DNA from: Prorocentrum cordatum
Lineage: Eukaryota; Sar; Dinophyceae; Prorocentrales; Prorocentraceae
Assembly: GCA_963575745.1 (NCBI GenBank)
Contig: CAUYUJ010003986.1
Coordinates: 1-64,000, forward strand
Reading direction: 5' to 3'
DNA length: 64,000 nucleotides
Shown: positions 9,760-20,605 of the stretch, one piece after another
Numbering within the stretch: the stretch's first letter is position 1
How the letters are laid out: every line of letters starts with the position of its first letter
Translations under genes and position numbers: made by a program
Notes under the pieces: generated by a model
Databases searched by the model: none
Told to the model about the DNA's origin: nothing
The model's input: the letters and a program-made list of their open reading frames with translations, nothing else

Positions 9760-10613
9760 GCAACGGCAGTCGCAGTCACAGCCTCAGTCTCAGCCTGCCT
9801 CAGCCTCAGCCTCAGCCTGCCTCAGCCTCAGCCTCAGCATGCTTCGGTCTCAGCATCAGTCTGCCTTCAGCCTCGGCCTCAGCCTCCGCCTGCCCGAGCC
9901 TCAGCCTGCATGAGCCTCAGCCTCAGCCTCAGCCTGCCTCAGCATCAGCCTGCCTCAGCCTCAGCCTCAGCCTGCCTCAGCCTCAGCCTCAGCCTGCTTC
10001 AGCCTCAGCCTCAGTCTGCCTTCAGCCTCGGCCTCAGCCTCAGCCTGCAGCCTCCTCAGCCTCAGCATCAGCCTCAGCCTCAGCCTCAGCCTGCAGCCTC
10101 AGCCTGCAGCCTCAGCCTCAGCCTGCCTCAGCCAGCCTGCCTCAGCCTCAGCCTCAGCCTCAGCCTGCCTCAGCCTCAGCCTCAGCCTGCCTCAGCCTCA
10201 GCCTCAGTCTGCCTTCAGCCTCGGCCTCAGCCTCAGCCTGCCTCAGCCTCAGCCTCGCATCAGCCTCAGCCTCAGCCTCAGCCTCAGCCTCAGCCTCAGC
10301 CTCAGCCTGCCTCAGCCTCAGCCTCAGCCCTGCCTCAGCCTCAGCCTCAGCCTGCCTCAGCCTCAGCCTCAGTCTGCCTTCAGCCTCCTCAGCCTCAGCC
10401 TGCCTGCCTCAGCCTCATCAGCCTCAGCCTCAGCCTCAGCCTCTCAGCCTGCCTCAGCCTCAGCCTCAGCCTCAGCCTCAGCCTCAGCCTCAGCAGCCTC
10501 AGCCTCAGCTGCCTCAGCCTCAGCCTCAGCCTGCCTCAGCCTCAGCCTGGCCTCAGCCTCAGCCTCAGCCTGCCTCAGCAAGCCTCAGCCTCAGCCTCAG
10601 CCTGCCTCAGCCT
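9760..10613. repeat. CAGCCT hexamer tandem array
   Basis: About 850 bp of (CAGCCT)n with regular CTGCCT interruptions and larger super-repeats (for example the block containing GTCTGCCTTCAGCCTC, repeated at about 9860, 10015, 10207 and 10372). A frame from 9745 to 10983 stays open for 412 codons because 6 is a multiple of 3. It gives Gln/Pro/Ser/Ala/Leu-rich sequence and is not accepted as a gene. Confidence 0.95.
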
Positions 10614-10875
10614 GGAGTTCTGGGAACTCGAAAAACACGAAGTGGCCTACAGCTGGCCCGGGGCTTTCAAAAGCGTGCCTAGAAATAAAGTTCCGGGAAC
10701 TCGAAGACCACGAAGTGGCCTACAGTTGGCCTGGGGCATTCCAAATCATACCCAGGAATGGAGTTCTGGGAACTCGAAGAACACGAAGTGGCCTACAGTT
10801 GGCTCCGGGCATTCAAAATCATGCCCAGAAATGGAGTTCTGGGAAATCGAAGACCACGAAGTGCGTTACTTCTGG
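10614..10875 (+). repeat. 73-bp tandem repeat, about 3.5 copies
   Basis: GGAGTTCTGGGAACTCGAA starts at 10614, with equivalents at 10687, 10760 and 10833, each exactly 73 bp apart. Since 73 is not a multiple of 3, an encoded peptide changes frame in each copy. A single copy reads EFWELEEHEVAYSW, which may be a piece of a former coding sequence now amplified as DNA. Confidence 0.9.
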
Positions 10876-11150
10876 CTAAAAAAATCCCCAGCACCCGTCC
10901 GGATCCCGCCCAGACCCCCCCGGAGCGTCAAGATGCTCTCTTTTGACACCACTCGAAATCTATTAGTCTTCGCTGTTAGGTAATAAGCAGAGTACGAACA
11001 GTTGTTTGGTCCCAGCTCTGGTAGCAGACCGAGTTCGGCCATCTAGATACTTGAGACTAGCGCACCTGATGATTCCCTTTCGATTGCTGTGCCGAACAGC
11101 TCTGTAGCTCATTTGCAGCTCTACAGCTACGCCGCTTCGCCGCTTCGCTC
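10876..11150 (+). repeat. Single diverged ~175-bp satellite copy
   Basis: After about 110 bp of unique DNA, GGTCCCAGCTCTGGTAGC at about 11008 begins one more diverged satellite unit ending in GAACAGCTCTGTAGCTCATT near 11120. No coding sequence is seen. Confidence 0.6.
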
Positions 11151-11557
11151 ATGGCAAAGCTCTAATCATTCCACGTCCCTGATGCACTACACCTGCGGCG
11201 CGCGCACAAACCATTTCCAGACTCGCCATCGAAGATAGCAATTCGTCATTGATCAAAGCAACAGCCGATCAGCAGCATATACTTCCACAGACCGCCCTCC
11301 AACGAAGAAACCGTGGAGGCCGACTAGTTCATGTTTACGTTGTATATCCAGCCCCAGGCGCCAGTTAAGGCCACAGTTAAGGCCAAAAGGTTACACAAAG
11401 GTTCCTAATGTGGCTCTGCAAGCGTTGTTCCATCAACCGTTGAGCACCACTTGAGTAGAATGTCAAGCACCGCCAATGTCCGAAGCACCACCCTGCAATA
11501 CGGTGCATCCTTATTTTGTCCAACCGACACAGCCCACAGGTTCTCTGGACGTCCGCG
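11151..11557. other. No gene seen
   Basis: Unique-looking sequence between a satellite copy and a partial hairpin repeat. Only short open frames on both strands; no recognised domain, RNA or repeat. Confidence 0.5.
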
Positions 11558-11665
11558 TCCACCTTGGTTACCGCCGGGAACTTGTAGAGCTTCCTCGATA
11601 TACATGAACGGAATACAGGCGCGAAAATCTCGCATCCCGCGCGCGCGAGGATGCGGTTTCACGGA
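11558..11665 (+). repeat. Right half of a hairpin repeat capping the Helitron-like pseudogene
   Basis: CACCTTGGTTACCGCCGGGAA followed by CTTGTAGAGCTTCC is the loop end, right arm and inverted-repeat box of the hairpin repeats; the left arm is missing. Its tail matches the copy at 8274. Minus-strand coding similarity of the Helitron-like gene stops at about 11665, so this repeat marks where that gene was truncated. Confidence 0.75.
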
Positions 11666-12600
11666 GGACCCCCAGGCGCTGCTTGCGCACGAAAACCCTG
11701 GCCGACTGAATGATATCCTTTCTGCACCAGAGGCAATACTGGGCCGTGAGCAGGTCAGCGCGGCGACGCCAGCGCGGCACGGGTGAGTCAGACGCGGCGG
11801 GCGCCCACGCGGCGTCGGGCACGGGCGCCCGCGCAGCGTCGGGTGCCGAGACGTCGTCGGCGACCTCGTACTCGAGCTCCTCGCGAGCCATGAGGCACCT
11901 GCACCACTCGTCGTACGTCAACTTCGCCTCCCTCTCGAGTCCGAAGACGCCGTCCCCGTACGGAAACGCGACGGGGTCGAAAGCACTCCAGAAACCGGGG
12001 GAGAACATGCTGACAGGCTCGGTTCCAGTGGGCACGACGACCCGGACCGCACGCCTCGCCCCCCCGCCCTCAGCGCCCCCGGCCGGCGCGCCGCCGCCGC
12101 CGCCGCCACCGGCCGCGCTCTTCCCGGCAACTCCCGGAGGAGGCCGCGTGGCCTGAATCTTCTGCTCCGTCTGCTCCAGCTTCTTCGTGGGTGCCTCCTT
12201 CTTGCAGTTCGTGAGCAACTTCGCAGCCTTGTGGGCCTCTTTCGCAGCCTCCGCCAAGCGCCGGTCGGAATCTCGGTCCTGGAAATTCCCCATGCCGTCG
12301 CACTGCCGCTTTAGTGCCTCCGCGCGCTGCTTCTCGCGCACAATCACCTCCGCCCTCTGGAGGCTGAGGTGCACGTTCTGCCACTGCTTGTCCAGATCGG
12401 CCAGCATGTCGGCGTCCGCGACTGCGGCGCAGTACTCGCCCTCTTCGACACCCTCGCCGCCCCCTCCCTCACTGGCCTTGCCCTCGTCGCCCTCTGAGTC
12501 CTCCGCCCGCAGCGCCCTCACCGGTGGGGTCCCCGCCCCAGCCCCCTGCCTCGCCCCCGCCGTCAGCCGCCGCGTTCGCTTCGCCCTCCGCGCTCGCAGC
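11666..12600 (-). pseudogene. Start of Helitron helicase-like region, cut off
   Basis: The frame reads a helical segment rich in Glu, Lys and Ala (DLDKQWQNVHLSLQRAEVIV ... LLTNCKKEAPTKKLEQTEQ), then VSMFSPGFWSAFDPVAFPYG, LTYDEWCRCLMAREELEYEV and DLLTAQYCLWCRKDIIQSAR. This is the conserved stretch leading into the Helitron helicase-like domain in related proteins. Coding stops making sense at about 11665, where the partial hairpin repeat begins. The HUH nuclease and PIF1 helicase parts are missing. Confidence 0.6.
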
Positions 12601-14573
12601 GCCTGCACTCGTCCGCTTCGGCGGGGCCGAGCCCGCGCCGGGCTGCACGGCATCGGCCGGGCCCTCCTGGCGAGCGTCGCCGCCCTTACCCCCCACGGCC
12701 ACGCACGCCGCGAGACAGCGAGGCAGGCCCAGGAGCGAGGAGCCGTCGCCATCGCCGTCGCCCCCGGGGTCCGCAAAGTTTCGCGCGGCCTCTTCGTCCC
12801 ACCGCACCGCGGCGCACTGCTCGTTCGTGTCGCGGAGGTACTCGTAAGCGCGCCTGAAATCGGCGAGGGGCACGCCGAGCTCCTCCAATAGCGCCTTCTG
12901 CAGGGTGGCGGGGTCGGACCCCGCGAAGACAATCTGCACGAACTCGACGAGGTCGCTCTCCCGCGGCGGCAGCGACAGCACCTGCCGACCGCCGTCCGCC
13001 TGCGGGAACGCCCCGAAGTTCCCCACGTACGCCTTGATCTTCTGGTCGATTGGAGCCCACTCGCCAGAATCGGCCTTGCAGTTGAACCGCCGCACGATGC
13101 CCCGCGCGATGGGCAGCAGAAGCTTCGCGCCCAGCGTGAGATTCCGCAGCGGCAGCGGCAGCCGCCCGATCCAGAGGTCGCTGGCCAGCGCGCAGGTCGG
13201 CATCGTGGGCAACCTCACGGTGAGCGCGCCGTGACATCCTGCACAGATGGGCACCTTCTGCTTCGTGTCGGCCACGAGCACCCCGTCTGACTGGCGCCTG
13301 TCAATCGTGAAGCACATCTTGTGCAAGAGCCACAGCTTCCCGTCTGGGCCAGAGTCGCGCACTGCGGACGCCTCCAGCTCCTCGAGGGGGATGCCGCCAG
13401 GGCGCTCGACGCCGTCGGGGCCCTCGCGCACGAAGCGCCACCGGGCGTGGTACCGTGCCGGGTCCAGCAGCGCGTGGGCGCGCTGCCGCTGCGTCAGGCG
13501 CATGGCCTGCGCCTGCGCGCCTGCGGCCTTGGATGCCTCCCCCCTCGCCGCCTCGAGCTCGGCGCGCGCGGGCCGCCTCGGCACCTCGTCGCAGAGCAGC
13601 GAACGCTCCCCGGCGCGGTCCGGCTGCTGCCAGAAGCGCACGCGCTGCAGCTCGTCCGCCCAGTGGAGACGAGCGCAGAAGCAGCAGGCGACCCTCGAGC
13701 GCACGGCGCGGCGACTCTGCCCAGGCTCGGGCCCCTCGGCGTCCGACGCCGCCAGAGCAGCGCCCAGCGCGTCCAAGTCCACGGGCGGCATGTCCACGCC
13801 CGCGGGCGGCACGGCCCCGTCCGCGCCTGGCGGCTTCCACCAGGCGCGCGGCGCGTCCGGCGCGGCAGCGGCGGCGGCGGCGTCCCCCGAGACGTCCGCG
13901 GGCGCTGCGCAGGCCGGCCAGTCGTGAGACCCCGTGACGAGGTGCCCAGAGAAGGCCTCCACGCACTGCCGCCACTCCTGGGGCCTCACGGGCCGCACGT
14001 CTCCGTCCTTCTCCGGCCACTGCTCGGCCAGGTAGAACAGGCGCTTCCTGTACTCCGGCCACCCGTGGTGCTTTTTTTGCACGTGCGTCACGAAGCCGGC
14101 ATGCGTGGCGAAGTTCTGGTCGCAAGGCACGGGAACGGCGGGAGAGCCTCCGGGGCCTCTTTAAACGCCCGCAGAGGGTGGCGCTCGTCACGCGGCAGAG
14201 GCACATACTTCGGCTGGAGCCTGGGCACGCGCGCCTTGCGAGCGGCAGCGATGGCCGGGGTAGGCACGGGCGGGGCGCCGCCGGCCTGCGTCTCGCGCAA
14301 CCGCGCCTCCTTCACGGCCAAGCCGTACCGTTCCGGACACTCGCGCGTCAGGGAGCTGTGGCGCTTGTCCGGGCCCCACAGCCCGAAGGGTCGCTGCTCG
14401 GGACTGCCACGGCTCCCACAGAACACTCCCTGACCCTTGCACGGGTTCCTGCTGCACTGCCAGAGAACGCATCCGCCCTTGCACGGGCGCCAGACGCGCG
14501 CGACGCCCCTGCCCGCGGCGCGCGGCGCGGGGTCCAGGAGCCAGGCCGGCAAGGTGCCCTCCTCGCGCATCAC
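12469..14573 (-). pseudogene. Zinc fingers and DUF6570-like domain of the Helitron-like gene
   Basis: From 14573: a Cys cluster (CKGGCVLWQCSRNPCKGQG), then after a frame change near 14130 a C2H2-like finger (PCDQNFATHAGFVTHVQKKH). The segment at about 13250-12780 matches the DUF6570 pattern: VPICAGCHGALTVRLPTMP, CALASDLWIGRLPLPLRNLT, LLPIARGIVRRFNC, FGAFPQADGGRQ, LGLPRCLAACVA. The CxxC and the 'LWIGRLP..LRNLT' block are the most characteristic. DUF6570 is found next to Helitron helicase-like domains (established). This part is intact for 553 codons, then continues in another frame near 12550. Confidence 0.65.
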
Positions 14574-14607
14574 GTGAGGAGCCAGGCCGGCAAGGTGCCC
14601 TCCTCGC
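14535..14607 (-). repeat. 41-bp period duplication that frameshifts the pseudogene
   Basis: A 31-bp block encoding EEGTLPAWLL on the minus strand occurs twice with a 41-bp period. Because 41 is not a multiple of three, the first copy runs into TGA, while removing one period would restore an open join (LPAWLL followed by DPAPRAAG). It is a simple tandem slip and probably recent, since both copies are identical over about 30 bp. Confidence 0.85.
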
Positions 14608-16200
14608 TCACGTCATCCAGAGCCACGTTCACCTCCACGTCCCCTGCCCTCACTGTCTTCCCTGCGAGGCGCTCCTCCTCTTCCTTCCGCAGCCGCTCCT
14701 GCTGCAACCGCTCCTGGTCCCTTCTCGCCGTCCCGCGAGTCCGCGGCCCTGGCCCCTCGGGAGCTGGCCTCTTGGGTCCGCCGCCGAGCAGCCGACCCGC
14801 ACCCCCGCCCGCGCCCCCCTCGCCGTCGCCGCCCGCGCCACCGTTGCCCGGCCCCTGCGCACCAGAGCCCGACCCCGACGCTGGTCCACCACCCGCACCG
14901 CTGCCCGAAGAGGACCCGCCGCCACCGCCGCCGCCCCCGGAGTCGTCGCCGCCGGCCCCTCCTCCAACCACCTCATCCCCGCACCCCGCCAGCCGCAGCC
15001 ATTCGCACCATGTCCGGTCCAACCAGATGCGCACGAATTCCTGCGAATACTTCTTCGACACCCTTGCAACACCCAGCGCGAATTTCGCTTCCTTGAAATC
15101 GGGCTGCCCGCGCCGATCGGCGAACGCGCCCGGCCAGACACCGCCGTGACGGGCACGGAACTGGTTGAGGGCAATCAGAGCGCCCTTGTCCGTCTCTGCA
15201 GCCGCGGCGCCCTTCTCCACCGCGGCGAGCAACGCGGGATCCCTCTCGAGCGCGGCGAGCAGGCGCTGCTGGTCCAGGTCCCAGTGCCCCGCGGCGAGGT
15301 TCCACGTGAAGCCCACGCCCGCCCGCTCCTGGCGCGCGAAAGTCGCCACCTGCCGCGCCGCCTGAGGCTTCAGCTTGAGGAGCTGCTGTCACACGGGCCA
15401 CTCGGGGATCGCCTGCGGCTTCAGGTTCGCCAAATACACGGGCGGGACAGCACAGGAGGCCTGCCGCGCGCACTCGAGGCCTCCACCCTGTACATGATGT
15501 CGCGGTCGCCCTCGAGCTGCTGCAAGCGCGCGGCCAGGGCGCCACCCACGCGAGCGACGCCGCCGCGCGCGCGGCACCAGGCCCGCAGCAGCCAGAGCTC
15601 CGCGGACACGTCGCCCGGCTCGCCCGTGCAGTATAGCCGCGCCGCCCCTGGGGGAACGTGTCGGCGGCGAAGCCCGACTCCAAGGCCTCAGAGAAGAACG
15701 CGCCGCCATGGCCAGCCCACGATTTCGGGACACCGAAGACGCGCGGCCACGGCGCCAGCCTGCTCCCGTCAGGCCCCGCGCGCGGGTACCAGGGCTCCAG
15801 GGCGCGTCGCTGGTCGAGCCGCACGCTCGCTTCGCAAGTGCCCTGGCGAAAGCACTCGTCCTCCAGCAGGAGGCGACGGAACACAGCGAATCCGTTCTCC
15901 CCCCTCGCCGCGCACCGGGCCGCCCGCGCGCGCTTCCTGGCGCGGGCGCGCTCCGCCTCCACCGCCTCGCGCTTCGCCGCCTGGCTAGGCAGCTTCTTCG
16001 GCGCGAAATGCAACCTCTTACACCAACCATCGACCTCGCCGTCGGTCAGCTCCCGCGCGCCCTCGAAATCCCGCTGGCACATGTAGCACAGGAAATCGGA
16101 GGCCAGGCGCAGGAGCACGCCGCCGTGCACTGGGGCGCCAGCAGCGCCGTCCCGCCGCGACTGCTCTGCGTACCGCGCCTGCCGCGTCGCCTCGCGCACC
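14570..16200 (-). pseudogene. Cys-rich middle segment of the Helitron-like gene, several frame breaks
   Basis: Reading starts near 16180 with FLCYMCQRDFEGARELTDGE and WCKRLHFAPKKL, then FRQGTCEASVRLDQRRA and FGVPKSWAGHGGAFFSEALE to about 15660. It shifts frame (ALYGE-type region, SAELWLLRAWCRA), shifts again at about 15480 (AVPPVYLANLKPQAIPEWPV), meets a stop at 15389, and resumes in the same frame as FARQERAGVGFTWNLAAGHW. It ends with a Gly/Ser-rich linker and a basic coiled segment (RLQQERLRKEEEERLAGK). Function unknown. Confidence 0.5.
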
Positions 16201-19200
16201 TCCCCCGGCCTCCGCGGGCCGGCCCGGGCTTGCCGTCGTCGCGGAGCGGCGAGCGCCAGCGCAGCGGCTCGGGGCGGCAGCAGACCCAGACATCGCGCTC
16301 CACGCCCTCCTGCTCGAGCCGTTGGAGCAGGCGCTGCCACTGCTCCCTAGGCTCCCGCACGTCCGAATTGGGCACGGGCGCGCGGCGCAGCAGCTCGGGG
16401 TCGGCCTGGCGCAGGCGCCGGATCGCCTGCGACCGCGCCACGTTGTCCTGCGCCGTGGCCGCGTCGAGCCCCAGGGCGACGTCCCGCAGCCGCTCCAGCT
16501 CCGCCACCTGACGCTGCAGCTCCGCGCCCGGGGCCTCCCCCGCGAAGAACCTGGGCGCGACGGGCACCGACGACAGCATGCAGGTCGCCAGCACGTACCG
16601 CACGAAATCCTTGTGCTCCTCGCCGATGCCCGTGAGCAGCTCCTCCTCGTCCGCCATGCCCTGCGGCTCTTCCTCCGCGTCCGCCATCGCTGCGTCTCCC
16701 TCCTCCTGCTCCCGCCGCTCCTCGTCGCCCTTCTCCTGTTCCTGCTCTTCCTGCTCCTTGTCCTCCTCTTCCTGCTCCTCTTCCTCCTGCTCCTGTTCTT
16801 CCTCCTCCTCATCCTCCTCCCCGAGCGCCTCGCGGCGCGGCTCTTCGGCCGCCGGAGCAGCCATGGCTTCGCGGACCCGCCTGTCTTTGGCCAGGGCAGC
16901 GAAGACGTCGTGCCCGAGCGGGGCGCCCTGCGGCGCGTCCACGTACGACAACAGGGCGCCCACGAGCGCGGTCTTCACCCGCCGAGCGAGCGCCCTGTCT
17001 GCCCTCTGGAATCTAGCGAACATATCCGGCGTGACCTCCGCGCGCCGCTCCTCCGCGAGGCAGTCGGCCGGGTCCTCCTCCCCCTCCTGCTCTTCCTCCT
17101 CCTCGCAGGCCTCCTCCTCCTCCGCCGCGCGCTGCAGCAGCTCCTGCCGCCGCGCCTCGAGCGCCCGCGCCTCCGCCCCCCTGCGCTCGGCATCGCGGCA
17201 CGCGGCGGCCGCCTGCGCGCACTTCTGCCGCAGCGCGTCGAAGGTGTCGGTCGCGTTAAATGACGCCTCGCGGCCCCCACGCTCGCGATTCGCGATGAAC
17301 TTGGCCAGCTTGCGCCCCTCGTCATCCTCGGCCCTCTCCACCGGCATCCTCTGGTTCTTCTCGCACCACGCCTCGAGCGCCCGGGCCTGGATGAGATCCG
17401 CGTCCAGCGCCGCCTCCAGCTGCGCGCGCCAGCCCTCGCCCAGGCCCTCGACGGCACGCGCTCGGACGTTCCCCACCCAACGCGCGAGCAGATGCACCCG
17501 CGGATCGTCGTCGTCACCGAAGCGCTGCGGCCCTCGCCCGCGCCTCTCCACGAACGCCTTCACCTCGAGCACGCGCTCCTGCGCCGTCCGCCGCTGCCAC
17601 GCACGCCTGTCCACCAAACGATCGAACCTCTCCTTGTTGTCATCATCCAGCTCGTGGTGGCCAGCGCAGGCATTGTGGACCCCACGCGCGAGCTTTGCCT
17701 CCTCCTCGTCTTCTGCCCCTTGCTTCGGCAGCTCGTCGAGCACCTCCACGTGCTCCCCGATGCGGCCCGGCATCGCGCGGGCGCGCGCACGCCTCTCCTC
17801 CCGCCGGTCCACGAGCCCGTCGAACCGCGCGCGCCGCTCGGGGGTCAGCGCCACCTCCCCAGAACTCACGTGATGAACCCATTTTCCAAGCGCGGACTCA
17901 CGCACGCGCGGCAAACGGCCGTGCTCCTCCACGTGCCTCGCCAGGTCGCCCAGCATCTCCTCCGAGTGGTCCCGCGATCGCGCCTCCGCGCCAGCATGCT
18001 GGACACCGCTCACGTCGATGCCCAGGTGCGCCGCGAGCGCAGCCCTGTGCGCATCGGCCTCCAATCGCACCCGTTTCTGTTGCTGAACATTCCATTGCCG
18101 CGAGGATGGCGCGTCTTCGTCGCCCTCCGCCCGCAATCGCGTTGCCAGCTCATGCAACTGATTCCTAGTCATGCGCGCCAACACCTCCGCGTCCACACCG
18201 TCGCGCGCGCCCACCCGCGCGCCCCGCGCCCCTGCGGCGCCCTGCTCCACGCGGCGCTTCGGCGCCCCGCCCCTCAGCGCGCCACGCCCCGCACCCGCTC
18301 GCGGCGACCGCGACGCCGAGCTCGAACGCCCGCGAGCGACGACGCGACACCACGGCGCGCTCTCGGCTTCCCCCCACTCTACATCTCCAGAACCCACCCA
18401 CTCCTCCACCGCGCACACGTGGCCGCCGTCGAGCCACAGCAGAGCACCAGCGCAGAAGCCCGCCGCGTCCCCCAGCGCCCACGCCACACGCCTTCCTTCC
18501 TGCGCTTCGAACGCTTCCGCAGATTCCGCAGAGAACACGCGCAGGTGCAGGAAGCGGGAGCGCAAGTGCTGGACCACGACCTCCAGATTCCAGCGCTGCA
18601 ACAGCGACCCACAAGCGCCCGAACCCTCGAGGTTCTGACACGCGCGACCGAAATGCCGCGCGGCGTCGCCCCCCACGAGATCAGCCACTGCGCTCTGCGG
18701 GCACTTCCCACGCCACTCGACGGGAGAACTGGCGCGCGCGCGGCGGTTCCCCCGCCCGCGTCCGCCGCGCGGCCGCGGGCGCGGTGGGCGCGCGGCACCG
18801 CGCGCACCCGCAGACATGAACACGGCGCCGCCCTGCGTCGCCCCGCTGAGCCCCGCCGGACACGCTCCGAGAGCGATCATGGCGCAGGCAGCGCGCACGG
18901 CCAGGTCCCCGACGAAGCCCTTGGACTCCCGCGCAGTCGGGCACTTCGCCCCGCCGATGCCCACGCCCGGCGAGAAACGGCACGCACAGACGCGGCGGCC
19001 GCCACACGTCCGCGCCGAGAGCCCGTAGAGCGCGCAGCAGAACCACCTGGCGGTAACGACCGCGGCTGCACGATCGGCCAGCTCGGGCGCGTCCGGGAGC
19101 TCCCGCGCGAACACATCTCGCTGCCGCCACCAGCGCGCCACCGCGATCTTCCTCGTCATCACCACTCTGCTGTCTGGCTGCGTGGGCACACACCGAGAGC

Positions 19201-19246
19201 AACGAGTACGCAGGCAGCGCGCAGGGCCGCATCGCCCACGGTGCAC
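16046..19246 (-). pseudogene. Central region with helicase-associated-like repeats
   Basis: An uninterrupted frame of 1066 codons. About residues 440-690 contain four diverged repeats of the form 'helix - G-R-L-P - aliphatic - L-A-x-W-V - R-x-R-F-D-x-L-V', for example HVEEHGRLPRVRES, DDNKERFDRLVDRR, VERRGRGPQRFGD and CEKNQRMPVERAED. This resembles helicase-associated (HA) repeats (family pattern; similarity judged by eye). Residues about 850-900 are a Glu/Gln-rich tract. The last ~90 codons are out of the correct frame; the coding signal moves to another frame near 16200. Confidence 0.55.
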
Positions 19247-19255
19247 GACGACGCG

Positions 19256-20296
19256 TCAAGCGCAGCCGCGGCGGCGGCGCGGGGCGCGCGCCGGCCGCTC
19301 ACTCGGGTCGACGGCACGGGCCGCGCGCGCGGTGAGGAACTGCTCTAATCGCCCGTTCTTGCAAGCCGCCCCCCGCGCGCTGCGCCCAGACGAGACCCGC
19401 TCTGGCGACGCGTCGCGCAGCAGGGGGCGGGGCACGACGGGGAGCAACACACGGTGTGCAAGCTGCTCGTTCCGCTCCGCCGCCTCCGCCCGCCGCGTCC
19501 ACTCCGCCTCCCGCCGCGCACACCGAGACCGCCGGCACGACGCGCGGCGCGCTTTCCGGACCGGTTTCTGCTCGCGCTCCGCCGCCTCCAACGCGGAATC
19601 ATCGACGACCTCCTCATGGACCACGTCGTGCCCTGCGCGCAGACACTCCTGCACCCGGTCGTCCCATGCGCGCGACTCCCCGACCGGCGCCGGGCGCTCC
19701 GCGCACCGCCCCCAGTAACCGGGACCGCTCCCCGCCCCGGTCCCGTCCCCGTCTGGGCCCCAGACAGGGCCCCGGTCCCGGCCCGGGCCCCGGTCTCTGT
19801 CCCGGCCCCGGTCCTGATCCCGGTCGTCGCCCCGGTCGTCGTCGTCGTCGGCGGCGCCCTCCTTCTCCTCCTGATCCTTCTCCTGCTCCTTCTCCTCCTC
19901 CTCCTGCTTCTCCTTTGTCTCCTCCTCCTCCTTCTCGTCCCCTTCCTCCTCCTCCTCCTCCTTCTCCTCCTCCTTCTCCTCCTCCTCCTTCTCCTCCTCC
20001 TCCTCCTTCTCCCCCTCCTCCTGCTCCGGATCTTCGTTTTCGTCTCTGCCGCCGCCGCCGTATTCGTGCTCGTCGCGGTTGTCGGCGTCCTCTTCCTTCT
20101 CCTTCTCCTCCTCCTTCTCCTCCTTCTCCTCCTTGTCCTCTCTTCCTGTTCCTCCTCCTCCTCCTCCTCCTCCTCCTCCATCTCGACTAAAGCTGTAGTC
20201 ATGCCGAAATTTGAACAGGAACGCGGCAGATGTCGTCGTTGTCGTCGTCGTCGCTGACACCGAACGCGGGAAGTTCCCCGGCGAGAACCCGCTCAT
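19256..20296 (-). pseudogene. N-terminal Glu-rich part of the Helitron-like gene
   Basis: Starts with ATG at 20296 (MSGFSPGNFPRS) and runs 346 codons. Residues about 45-150 are Glu/Lys/Asp-rich, encoded by a CTC/CTT-type tract at 19860-20180, and are followed by an Asp/Arg/Gly-rich stretch. It stops at a TGA (19256-19258) and the next part lies in the same frame ten bases on, so a single CGA-to-TGA change probably created the stop. No domain is recognised. The acidic region resembles low-complexity linkers common in GC-rich protist genomes. Confidence 0.5.
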
Positions 20297-20504
20297 GAAA
20301 ATTAACGCCCCTTAACCGGTCGCCTCCGTAGGACTGTCTTGAACGGACCTCGGAACGATTTTCGACGCCCCCGCTTCTCCGGGCCAAGACGGCCAAGACC
20401 TCTATGTTTTTCTCGTCGTCCTCCTCTCCCTTCTCGCTTCCGTCTCCGGGACGTTCTCGCACGCCCCGCGCGTGATTTTCGACCCCAACCCGCCGCAGTG
20501 TTTT
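20297..20504. other. 5' flank of the Helitron-like pseudogene, nothing recognised
   Basis: About 200 bp between the pseudogene start and an F3 tail module. It is pyrimidine-rich with no TATA-like or other promoter motif I can defend. Confidence 0.4.
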
Positions 20505-20605
20505 TTAGCAGTAAAAGGTACCCGATCGAGCTGAGATTAAGACGGCGAGCGGCAATAAGATCGAATATCACGGGAAGAATACTAGAGCTCAAACGAATTG
20601 AGGAA
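20505..20605 (+). repeat. F3 tail module fragment
   Basis: GTAAAAGGTACCCGATCGAG and GAGCGGCAATAAGATCGAAT followed by ACTAGAGCTCAAACGAATTG are the conserved tail that follows the satellite units in F3 elements. It is interrupted at about 20605 by an F2 element. Confidence 0.8.

Larger units (their letters stand above)
11666..20296 (-). pseudogene. GC-rich DUF6570/Helitron-like gene, frameshifted and 3'-truncated
   Basis: About 8.6 kb of strongly GC-rich minus-strand coding sequence, unlike the AT-richer flanks. The conserved coding signal moves among all three frames with at least five breaks. In order from the N-terminus: a Glu-rich low-complexity part, a region with helicase-associated-like repeats, Cys-rich segments, a C2H2-like finger, a DUF6570-like domain, and the start of a Helitron helicase-like region (MFSPGFWSAFDPVAF). 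In Helitron-type proteins DUF6570 precedes the Rep and PIF1 helicase domains (established); those are absent because the gene ends at 11665. It is a dead copy. The gene name is not known to me, and the family call rests on motifs read by eye. Confidence 0.7.

Noticed and set aside
9745-10983. 412-codon plus-strand frame rich in Gln, Pro, Ser, Ala and Leu
   Set aside because: It is produced by the CAGCCT hexamer and its length is explained by the period. The 73-bp repeats that follow change frame from copy to copy.
17492-19348. 618-codon plus-strand frame
   Set aside because: Antisense shadow of the GC-rich minus-strand pseudogene. Composition is Arg/Pro/Ala-rich without domain structure, while the minus strand shows repeats and motifs.
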